From positions 3,239,554 through 3,303,553 of the forward strand of contig OZ007509.1 of the NCBI GenBank assembly GCA_963931865.1: a DNA stretch of 64,000 bases, in the 5' to 3' direction. Of the stretch, positions 56,618 through 64,000 are shown in pieces. The number at the start of each line of letters is the position of its first letter. Positions within the stretch are counted from its first letter, which is position 1. The DNA is from Axinella damicornis. Its lineage: Eukaryota; Porifera; Demospongiae; Axinellida; Axinellidae. Position numbers and translations under genes: made by a program. The notes below the pieces were generated by a model. That model was given only the letters and a program-made list of their open reading frames with translations. It was not told the DNA's origin and made no database searches.

Positions 56618-59600
56618 GTCAGGAAAGGGAACTTGAGCAGTGTAGTGTATGCACCTAAAATGGTTATGCCATTGAGGGTGTTGGTGTTGTGCCAACCCTC
56701 AATACAAACTAAACCGATGGCTGATCAGGAATGGTGTTTGTGTCCATCGGTAAATACAATGTATTCTGCCATATGGTCAACTTGACCATCCAGAATTCTT
56801 CAGGTGGACAAAAAAGGCCATTTACTCTCGTATAGACAGGGCAATTTTAGACAGTGGTGTGCACAAGAAATATGGGGCATAAAAGTGGACACTTAATGGA
56901 GACATCAGACCAACTTCTGCACATTTTGGGAGTGCACCGTTAGAAAATTATAATAGGAAAAAACCCAGCTCAAAACAAAACATTTGTTGCATGTTGTGTT
57001 TTTAGCCAGTAAAATGTGCCTTCTAAGACTCGGCTGCTCTCACTGAAGGAATATGCAGGTGGGTGTCCCACCACTAAGGGGCACAACCGCGCCCCCCCCC
57101 CCCCCCCCCCCCCCCCCCAATCAGTAATCACATACCTCAGCGTCATCTTGTGCAGTCATCTTGGGTGGTGGTTTGGGGGAGAGCTGTTTGGAAGCAGACA
57201 CAGGGGGGACAGCAGGCTGGTAGGTAGGAGGTAGCCTTGTGGCCCCAGTCTGGGTCGGTGGATGCACCGTGAACGGAGGGGGAGGCTGAGTCAGGGGAGA
57301 CCTAGTGGCCCCAGGTTGGGTCAATTGAGGCACTACCGAATGAACGGCAGGCATAGCGGCCCCAGGCTGGGTCAGTGGAGGTACCATTGCAGGAGCGGGC
57401 AGCCTAGTGGCCCCAGGCTGAGTCGGGGGGAACCTAGTGGCGCCAGCTTGAGCTGGGGAAGGCATCACTGAAGAAAGGAGAGGCCTAGGTTGACTCTGAT
57501 GCTGAGGCTGTAGACCAGAGGTTACAGCCGGAGGTTTGCCACCCATTGGCATGGGCGCGACTGGAGTAGAACTGTATAGGGGAGGCATCCGCAACTGCCC
57601 AAGCTGGATCGACTGGTTTAACGTGTTCACCGCTGGTGGCAACTGCATCGTCTTTGGCAGGGACACATTGGGTGGGGATTGGCTAGCTGGTGGCTGTGCA
57701 GTAGACTGGGATTGTGGTACACTTGTGCTAGCAACGTACGGAGGAGACGCTTGGACACTGGTGACAGGAATACCCCTAGCAGTACCTGACTGCGGAGGAC
57801 CACTTGGTCTCTGAAGTGGTGCACGGGAACCAAGAAGAAAGGCGGCTGGTCCCGTCATGCCCGGGAACGTTTGCTGCTGTGGTCCCAGGAGAGGTCTAGG
57901 AGCAGTGCTAAATGGTGGAGGGGGAGCCCCGAGAGGTTGTCCGCTCGTAAGTGCACCGACACTAAACTGGTTGAAACTTGGCTGAGTAGCTGTGGTGGAT
58001 CCAAGCTTGTTTCCACCAAGGGTGCTCCCTCCCATTGTCAAAGGACTGGGGCCCAGCCTGGAGGCTCCCGACATGGTGATGGGCAGCTGTGATCCAACAC
58101 TTTGGGGAGGGATACTGGATGTGCTGGGCTGCACGGCCTGGCTGTAGACTGGAGTGAAGGGCTGGCTGCCTCCACTGAGTAGCGGCTGTAGTTGCGGTCG
58201 TGGCTGTGAATCAAGTTGGGGTCTCTGGGGAGCTCTGGTTTGAGCCTGGATGCCGGTTGGTTGTCGAAAAGGGCCAGACGGAAGAGGGTTTGGAGGCTTG
58301 ATGAGCTCCTTCAAGTCACTGGGGGGACACCCTGTGTTGATGACGGAGTAGGGGCACAGAACCCCTCGGTCCGAGTAGAACAGGAGGAGAGGCGCAGGCG
58401 GGAGGGAGGTGTTCATATCTGGAGGAAAGAGTAGAGCATGTGATCTACCTGCATGTACTGTGAATCTATTTCTAACTGTGGATCATGTGATCAATTGCAC
58501 ATTACTAACTGTGATCGCGGCACATTATAACTGTGGATCATGATCTATAACTAACTGTGAATTATAAGCGATCCGAATAATTACTAGTTACGTGCATCTC
58601 TGTTATGAAATTGAGTTCAGACTAGATGATCCACACAGCCTGGGAACGACACTAATGTGTGCACTACTCACTGATGACCACCTCTTGCTGAGAGGTGAGG
58701 TCGAGAGCCATGCCAGCTGCAAATGTCTCGCTGTTGTCCTGGTCCAGTGGCATCTCTGCCCTCCCTGTGTCCTCCAGCTCCCATTTCTCCCACCCGTCGT
58801 TGCGGTGGGCAAACACCGCTGTGTCCATAGCATTTGCTGAGCTTGAGACTAGCACTCCCCTGGAGGAGTGGGAAGGAGGAAGCAGAGTAGGAAGGATTGT
58901 GTAGAGAGTGTGGAAGGGGATAGGGAAGGGGAGGAGGAAGGGAGGAAAGGGGAGGAGAAGGGAGGGAAGGGGAGGAGGAAGGAAGGAAGGGGAGAAGGGA
59001 AGGAAGGGGGGGAGGAAGGGAGGAAAGGGGAGGAGGAAGAAAGGGAGGAAGGAAGGGGAGGAAGGGAGGGAAGGGGAGGAGGAAGGGAGGAAAGGGGAGG
59101 AGAAGGGAGGGAAGGGGAGGAGGAAGGAAGGGAGGGAAGGGGAGGAGGAAGGGAGGAAAGGGGAGGAGAAGGGAGGGAAGGGAGGGAAGGGGGGAGGAAG
59201 GGAGGAAAGGGGAAGATGAAGGAAGGGAAGGAGGAAGGAAGAGAAGGGGAGGAGGATGGATGGGGGTAAAGAGTGTAGGAAGGGAGGGAAGGGGATAGGG
59301 AAGGGGAGGAGGAAGGATAGGGTCAATTCACCACTTGCCGATGAGAGTGGCGGATTGTACCTGTGAACTACCTGCACTGGGTCAACTTACCACTTGCTGA
59401 TAAAAGTGAAGTAGAACTTGTCCAGTTTTACGCCTGTTCCATAGTAAACGTCCTCACAGTTTACATACTGTGGGGGTTTCCCCTTCTGCAGATAGCAACA
59501 CAAAACAAATCGTTACACATCACTCCACAGGACCCCACCTCAGCCTTTGTACTGCAGGCTAACAGAGCATCCTCAGCTAAGATATGGCTCAAATGACCAG

Positions 59601-59848
59601 GGTACCTCCCTGTACTCCACAGGACCCCACCTCAGCCATTGTACTGCAGGCTAACAGAGCATCCTCAGCTAAGGTACGGCTCAAATGACCAGGGTACAGT
59701 TGTACCTCCCAGTGTGGAGTTGAGTGCTGACTTACGGGGGCGGAGAGGAGAACGAAGCTGGGCATGTTGTCGGTGGGTGACTGAGGAGTGTACACCACAG
59801 CAAACACATACGTTGAGACCCAGTGTAGGTCTGATACTGTGTGTGTGT

Positions 59849-59880
<32 letters not shown>

Positions 59881-62800
59881 GGGGGGGGGGGGGGGGGAGG
59901 GGGGGGGGGTATGTGGGTTTGGGTGTGGGTGTGCATGTGGGGGCACAGATGTGTGTGTATATATTATGTGCATGCATATGATTGTATGAGTGTGTGTCAT
60001 GGACGTGTGTGCCATGTGTATACAGGTAGGTCAAGCGTGTGTGTGTATAGGTATGAGCATACGTATGCGCACGTATTGCAGAAGGTCTAGCATACATGTA
60101 CCTTGCTGTGGGTCCCCACCAAAGATATCAGGACAGGGAAATGACTTCTTCTGCTCCAGATTCTGGAGGTACAGACACGTGTATGGTACAGCAGGCAAGT
60201 AAAGCGTTTGTTTACCATATTATATCTACATTGAACAGTTAAAATTGCCGATACTGTTTTCTTTTGGCCGATATCCGAATACCAACCCAATTATCAGTGG
60301 ATCACTAGCGGTACGATTTGGCTGGTAGTTTCTCTTGTTCCCACACAGAGTGAAGTTAGCATAATCATAATAGTCTATCTTGGGCAATGGGCTATGTATT
60401 ACGCTATCTTGGGCCAGGAATGAGATATGAAGCTGGGATTTGCACCATTGTGATCAGCATGAACAGAGCTTTCAAATGATGTCTGTTTTGTTGTAGATTG
60501 AATTTTGACCCAAAATCATGAAAAACCATGGATTATAGCCTTTGGTCGAGTGCGATTTTGGGCTAAAATGTGACCGACATTAAAAACCACTTTTAGGACA
60601 TCATTTGAAAGCTCTTTTCATGCTGATTACAATGGCACAATTCCCAGCTTCATATCTCATTCTCACAGTTAGCTACAATGTGATTTAGACGATGGATAAA
60701 CGGCGTACGAATGGCCTAGGCTGCACTGTTTAAGGATAATTATCACAATTCATCAACCAATTGGCAAGAATTGTTGCATGCACAAAATTCATACACACAT
60801 ATTATGGCAAGTTTTCAGTGAGAAAACGTACCACTGAAACATTCTGTGAGTTTAATGATTCCTGTTCTCTGCTGATGACACATACAATGTACATGTACAT
60901 GCATGCACAGTACACACCTTCGGGGACAGTTGGAGTATGCCTCCATCCTTCAGTCCAACTGCCAGCTGCTTCCCCTTGGGACTCCAACAGACTACAGGGA
61001 CGTTCAAACATCCACATTTGAGTTCATAGCAGGTGTGCACACCCAGAGTGAGCAAGCTGCTTAGGAAAGGCTTACTCTACTCCTTTAATGATTGGGGCTT
61101 TTGGAATCCTCACGAGCAACTGCAATTATCAAAGTGTATTATAGCATAGTGCTGGCACAAAGTATGCATGGAACTACATGTCTAATGGAAAGATCGTTGT
61201 TGATGGAGGTGTGAGTAAGCACGCCGGCCATGTCTATCTCATTCCCCTCCCCCCACCCTCCCAGAGGTGATGCTGTCTAGCTCAATCCCCCCTCCTCCAT
61301 CCCCCCTCCCCCTCTCTGAGGTGATGCTGTCTAGCTGGATCCCCTCCTCCATCCCCCCTCCCCCTCTCTGAGGTGATGCTGTCCAGCTCGATCCCCCCTC
61401 CTCCATCCCCCCTCCCCCCCTCCCTTCCCAGAAGTGATAATAATTACGCGCTTGAAAATAAGACCCTGTCATTATTCCCTCCCACCAACACTCGTTTACT
61501 CACTAGCATTGGCACACAGAGACTTAGTCTCTGCAACAGTGACGTCCTCCTTCACTTGCAGCAGGCAAAGCCGGTCTGACAGGCTCACAGCCAGTATGTC
61601 TGGAAAGGCGGGGTTCCACTGCAGGCAGAGCAGGTGGCCATCTGAAGGGGAGGGAATTGAGAAGGGAGACGTAACAGAACATGAACAATCACATCGACAG
61701 TGCAGCTGTGCAGGGCATCAAGTTTGTGCTCAGAGTAGCACTAGTCTGAAGCAGATTCCATGGCTATGCCATTGGATGATCCAGTAGATTGAAGGGTAGC
61801 CTCATTCCCAGGCCACCGTCTCGGGCCAGGGAACGAGGCCAATTGAAGGGGGGCTGGGGCAGCCAACTGCGATAATTCACTCCCCAGTGTCCTGAGGTAT
61901 TTGATTGTGCCTTGCAAATGCTCTGGCTCCCTACTTTGGACGGACATTACAAGAAAGGGCCTCAAGATCCTAGAACTTCGAACTGAAGACTGTCAACTGA
62001 GGCCTGCTGTGTGTTCAGCTCAAGCACAAAACAGCCGCCCCCGAGAGTCTACCCTACATCTACCTGCCATCACGCACGTCACCATGCAGATCTCCCAGGC
62101 CTTCCCCCTCCATTTTTTGCATACTTCAAGCAATCAAAACTGGAGGTGGTGATTCTTAGGCTTGGGAACGAGGCCAAACCTGTAGCTGGGTACAGTATCT
62201 AGCATCCAGCATTTCGCGAATGTGGCAGTAAAATCTCCACTAGAGCTGAAACAGAATTTGAGTACCCGGATGTCTGGCAGCAAAATGTGCAGATAGCCTG
62301 ATAGGGTACTAGAGCACATAACAAACTGAACCTTACAGTAAGCTAATGTACCGTCATCTACAAATGCTAATGTACCTTGCTGAGTTGAAAGGTCGGTGGT
62401 GGCAAATGGAGAAATGGGGACCCCCTACAGAAACAAAAAGTAGCATTATAACACAAATGAGCGTGATAATTTGGGCAAGCTGTGAGTGGATGCAATCAGA
62501 GTCCAATGAATCATCTATGAGCAAAGCGACACGTGAGTGGATGCAATCAGAGTTCAATGAATCATCAATGAGCAAAGCGACAAGTAAGTGGATGCAATGA
62601 ATCATCCATGAGCAAAGCGACACGAGGCATCATACTGAACAGTGAGTTTGTCCTACCAGTTGCATTACCAGGTGTGCGGCTGCCACTAGAACTAGGTTCA
62701 ACCTCATTGTCATGGTTGCCATACCAACCTTCAAGGAGAGAGCCCTGGTATCATAGAAGAGGCATTTGATGGTTGTGTTCTCCCTGAGGACCACACACAG

Positions 62801-63780
62801 AGTGAGGCTGTCACAGGAGAGGGAGACGAGGAGCGGAGGGACATGTGTGGGGATGAGGGTGGCCTTCAGAGAGGACACATCCGCTACATGGGGAAATATG
62901 GAATACAAATGTTAACGAACGGGGGCATTATTAATGCACACCACAAAGATACCCATGTGGCAGGAATATTCCAGTATTATTTAGTGTTGGTTGCCTTCAT
63001 TGTATGACAGCTAAAATCGTACAAAACATAGTTATAGTTGAACATGAACAAATGTCGATGTCACACGCACCCACATGCACAGAGGTTTCGCACACATGCG
63101 CAGTACCTATTGCATTCCGAGGTCCGATCGTCTCATCTTGATCCAAAGCATACAAGATAGATGTCTCAAAGACATACACACCTGTAGAAACAGAATGGAG
63201 TGGTGATAAGAACTACCGATAGAACTTCAGCACGGAATCACTGTTGTTTCTTTGTAAACCACTCCGGCTAAGCTAGGGGAGCAGTTCTCCAAACTTTCCG
63301 GAAACAAAACTAGCAGCCATGCTTACATGTTATAGATCATAATGGATTTCAACAACATGTACCGTATATGCCCACCAACATCCAACAGCGCAGTCTCACT
63401 CAGCCGCCATTGTGTATATCGTGTCCAGAATACGTATGTGTACGTGCATATGCACACATAATTGATCAGAGCCAGAGCAGAGCAAGAATAAGCTTGACAG
63501 CATCGGGTTGGGGTTCAATCTTGTCCGTCATATGCTTATATAGCATCCAAGCATAGGAGTTGAGAGTTGGACACTCCTTCTCTGCTGTTGGCCGGTGGCT
63601 CAAGCGCTCTTGGCACTGTTAATAAAGACCAAGGCAGCTGCTATTATCGAACTTACCGCTGCTGCAGCCAACAAAGGTGAGTCCAAACTCATTGGAGGTG
63701 CACAGGAGAGAGTAGCGCAATTTCAGTGCGACTGCCGGGTCCCCAATACTGACCTTACGCAGCTGCCGGAAGTAGAAATC
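42917..63780 (-). CDS. NUP214: Nuclear pore protein NUP214; first coding exon off the right edge, about 2,295 residues located
   Basis: Cytoplasmic-face nucleoporin that docks export receptors and DDX19. Exons (minus): 63657-63780, 63107-63181, 62729-62883, 62376-62424, 61504-61641, 60918-60991, 60102-60162, 59736-59836, 59391-59485, 58672-58859, 57136-58418, 56442-56555, 55962-56150, 55019-55089, 54883-54931, 54291-54370, 53774-53812, 53307-53382, 52714-52978, 51817-51902, 47530-50358, 47174-47311, 46436-46645, 45230-45334, 44513-44618, 44077-44127, 43578-43679, 42917-42950. The N-terminal propeller has DFYFRQLRKVSIGDP, ICWSPKGKQLAVGLKDG and DLHWVSTYVFAVVYTP. Then come LLLFYSDRGVLCPYSVIN, a Pro-rich linker, coiled coil, a long Ser/Pro/Thr region with Q tract, and FG repeats (LFGLSFGG, LFGSTPTFGS) ending FSTWR. 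One phase break (51817 to 50358) implies an unseen exon of 3n+1 bases. Confidence 0.95.
44437..44472. mobile_element. Family A minimal hairpin, 36 bp
   Basis: CTAGCCTCGTTCCCAGGCC pairs with GGCCTGGGAACGAGGCTAG-type sequence almost end to end. It lies in a NUP214 intron 41 bases 3' (sense) of exon 44513-44618. Confidence 0.85.
45592..46080. mobile_element. CAGTGTTTCCCC-ended MITE with nested amplified hairpins
   Basis: The termini CAGTGTTTCCCC and GGGGAAACACTG are inverted and flanked by GCTCTTA on both sides (7-bp target duplication, one base shared with the terminus). Inside is a second inverted repeat, 45646-45980 (GGTTAGTTCTTCATATAAGA). Within that, three tandem units of about 80 bp each form a hairpin with arms GAGCTATAGCCTATTAT and a CCCTTGGTTCCC-rich loop. 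It lies in a NUP214 intron. Confidence 0.85.
46697..46769. repeat. CATA tetranucleotide microsatellite
   Basis: About 18 units with one CACATA interruption, in a NUP214 intron just upstream (sense) of the FG exon at 46436-46645. Confidence 0.95.
47056..47163. mobile_element. 108-bp family A hairpin
   Basis: The arms TAGCCTCGTTCCCAGGCCTC and its complement, plus CACGCCCAGCTTTTGTC and TTGCAGTACGAA, pair nearly perfectly around a small loop at about 47110. It begins 10 bases inside the intron after NUP214 exon 47174-47311. Confidence 0.88.
47531..47643 (-). repeat. CAA/CAG coding repeat (poly-Q) in NUP214
   Basis: About 30 mainly glutamine codons (CAA and CAG mixed) with occasional Pro and Lys, at the 3' end of the giant exon, directly before its donor. 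Mixed codons suggest long-term selection rather than simple slippage. Confidence 0.9.
49536..49972 (-). repeat. 87-bp coding tandem repeat in NUP214, five copies
   Basis: Each unit encodes 29 residues containing GTAPTPSSQQLSLGLAPQAF. Copies differ at a few bases (CCGG/CTGG, ACG/ATG), so the array is homogenised. The same exon has two other duplicated blocks: AVGQKEQNEPAVTLPAMV at 48124-48240, and TTTIVTSTAASSVFANLPTF at about 48945-49110. Confidence 0.92.
50427..50998. mobile_element. TTAA-flanked TIR element (piggyBac-like MITE)
   Basis: The termini GGTTACGGGATC and GATCCCATAACC are inverted and flanked on both sides by TTAA (50423-50426, 50999-51002), the target site of piggyBac-type transposons. 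It is 572 bp with no transposase. It lies in the NUP214 intron where a coding exon is still unaccounted for. Confidence 0.75.
51045..51451 (-). repeat. Duplicated exon-like units (ATGGC...GTGAGT), two copies here and one at 54430-54590
   Basis: On the minus strand, two related segments each read ATGGCG, then about 40-60 bases, a GTGAGTTT donor-like site, and then AGTCAGAAT. A third copy at about 54430-54590 reads ATGGCAAGACAGAAGGC and GTTAGTTTCAG. The short peptides (e.g. MAAKVEDKKLLQRSQLRQH and MASTARQKRSYLHHQ) differ. They look like copies of a promoter plus first exon carried by a repeat. Whether they are transcribed is unknown. Confidence 0.6.
51672..51769. mobile_element. Family A element
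   Basis: TAGCCTCGTACCCAGGCCTC and GAGAAGGCCGAGGTATGAGGCTA are imperfect inverted repeats. The inner AGCGTTTTGTTGCTTGC pairs with GCAAGCGACAAATGCT. It lies in a NUP214 intron. Confidence 0.8.
51994..52315. mobile_element. CCTCCGA-type MITE with a 36-bp tandem array at one end
   Basis: Five head-to-tail 36-bp copies (CAGTGGAGCCTCTATAATCA plus GGACACCATTGGGGGA; 51996-52175) are followed by the conserved element interior and the right end CTATCGGAGGTTGCG. The single-copy relative is at 40952-41166. The array is therefore an expansion of the element's left terminus. It lies in a NUP214 intron. Confidence 0.82.
53025..53085. repeat. Family A terminus direct repeat
   Basis: GGAACAAGGCTAGGTCT occurs twice about 45 bp apart around a CCCCGCGTTCCC core. 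This resembles the initial stage of tandem amplification of the hairpin end. Confidence 0.6.
54236..54282. mobile_element. Family B hairpin beside a NUP214 donor
   Basis: ACTAGTCTCGTTCTCATACC and GGTCTGGGAACGAGACCA pair over 47 bp. It lies about 9 bases inside the intron after exon 54291-54370. Confidence 0.75.
55110..55720. repeat. 23-bp minisatellite with acceptor-like units, about 26 copies
   Basis: The unit on the plus strand is CTCCCATCTGAAGGGGGTGC plus AAT, with some 27-bp variants (CTCCTATATATCTGAAGG). On the NUP214 sense strand each unit reads CACCCCCTTCAG|ATGGGAG, a pyrimidine tract plus CAG. The array ends about 20 bases before the true acceptor at 55090. The long CTPFRWEIAPPSDGRLHPLQ-type frames are artefacts. 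Confidence 0.95.
56562..56614. repeat. GA microsatellite (CT on sense strand) at a NUP214 acceptor
   Basis: About 25 units ending 6 bases from the acceptor of exon 56442-56555, forming its polypyrimidine tract. Confidence 0.95.
57092..57118. repeat. Poly-C run (poly-G on sense strand) near a NUP214 donor
   Basis: A 27-base homopolymer lying 17 bases into the intron after exon 57136-58418. G-runs at this position can act as intronic splicing enhancers; this is an inference. Confidence 0.9.
58911..59330. repeat. GGAAG/GGGA purine tract upstream of a NUP214 acceptor
   Basis: More than 400 bp of almost pure purine on the plus strand. It grades into the polypyrimidine tract (CTTCCTCCTTCCCACTCCTC on the sense strand) of the acceptor at 58860. 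ORFs across it are artefacts. Confidence 0.93.
59516..59700. repeat. 90-bp tandem duplication in a NUP214 intron
   Basis: Two copies of CTCCACAGGACCCCACCTCA and on through CAGGCTAACAGAGCATCCTC to ATGACCAGGGTAC, with only a few differences. It is a recent duplication with no exon inside. Confidence 0.9.
59838..59909. repeat. GT/G microsatellite abutting a NUP214 acceptor
   Basis: GT units then a G-rich run. On the sense strand this is C-rich then (CA)n, and the last CAG of the repeat is itself the 3' splice site of exon 59736-59836. Confidence 0.95.
60417..60665. mobile_element. Foldback element in a NUP214 intron
   Basis: The arms AATGAGATATGAAGCTGGGA and the complementary TCCCAGCTTCATATCTCATT extend about 68 bp each with mismatches, enclosing about 110 bp. 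No coding content. Confidence 0.8.
61797..62176. mobile_element. Composite family A element
   Basis: It opens TAGCCTCATTCCCAGGCC and closes CTTGGGAACGAGGC. The interior CTCCCAGGCCTTCCCCCTCC and AACTGGAGGTGGTGATTC match the element nested in each arm of the 2.17-kb palindrome. A stretch with TACAAGAAAGGGC matches 20405-20425. These are diverged copies of one larger family. Confidence 0.65.
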
Positions 63781-64000
63781 CTGAAGAAAGGACAAAGTGA
63801 AGCAGTCAACGCTACAGAAGTCATGCAGTCAGACAGTGTATGAGAACCAGACTGTCATTACATAGAGTCTGGGAACTAGACTGTCATTACACAGAAGGGT
63901 TTGGGAATCAGACTAACCACTGGACTAACGACACTCGAACTGCCTACACCCTTCGCATTCAATCAGTGCATGGCTAGCCCTCAAGAGAGCCTCTCTAAAC
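63781..64000. other. Right edge, NUP214 intron 1
   Basis: No start-codon exon for NUP214 could be found here. It contains TCTGGGAACTAGACTGTCAT direct repeats related to family B ends. The first exon is presumed to lie beyond 64000. Confidence 0.5.

Noticed and set aside
58664..59377. 237-codon ORF with a long Pro/Phe-rich start
   Set aside because: Only the last part is a NUP214 exon (58672-58859). The rest is the pyrimidine tract of the intron.

Overview
The window is eukaryotic and metazoan. It holds intron-rich genes for recognisable animal proteins: an animal haem peroxidase, the actin regulator WDR1/AIP1, an ADP-ribosyl-acceptor hydrolase of the ARH3 type, a type I receptor with FN3-like modules, and the nucleoporin NUP214. 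Spacing is compact: two divergent start codons lie 132 bp apart, and several gene ends lie 260-310 bp apart. Very many short inverted-repeat elements fill introns and intergenic DNA. Divergent but complete animal proteins in such a compact genome suggest an early-branching invertebrate, most likely a demosponge. That is an inference; the species cannot be proved from the sequence. A 200-base run of N at 22474-22673 shows that this is scaffolded draft sequence.

Layout. 1-8950 is mostly repeat DNA: a perfect 261-bp foldback, an intact TIR transposon with target duplication, and a 2.17-kb near-perfect palindrome. It also has two weak candidate gene starts. 8962-12742 (+) is a secreted haem peroxidase. 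13545-24473 (-) is WDR1, interrupted by the gap and by large satellite arrays. 24606-29487 (+) is an LRR protein that shares its promoter region with WDR1 and carries an elongin BC-box-like motif. 29961-31340 (+) is a small secreted, helix-rich protein. 31646-35399 (-) is the FN3-type receptor, convergent with it. 35662-38837 (-) is ARH3. 39783-40784 (+) is an intronless type II membrane protein. 41621-41880 is a broken copy of ARH3. 42917-63780 (-) is NUP214, with 28 located coding exons; its first exon lies beyond the right edge.

The genes look like an ordinary animal neighbourhood rather than one pathway. The most interesting points are: (1) the secreted helical protein, with phase-0 introns and one possible disulfide, next to an orphan receptor; (2) repeated placement of microsatellites directly against 3' splice sites in WDR1 and NUP214, including a 23-bp array in which each unit carries an acceptor-like sequence; (3) a palindromic transposon family whose end appears to have seeded a 1.1-kb minisatellite; (4) a transposon end that supplies a CCAAT box beside the peroxidase TATA box; and (5) a BC-box LRR protein that may be a cullin-RING substrate receptor. 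Exon boundaries were placed by hand from splice consensus and reading-frame continuity. They agree in phase except where stated.
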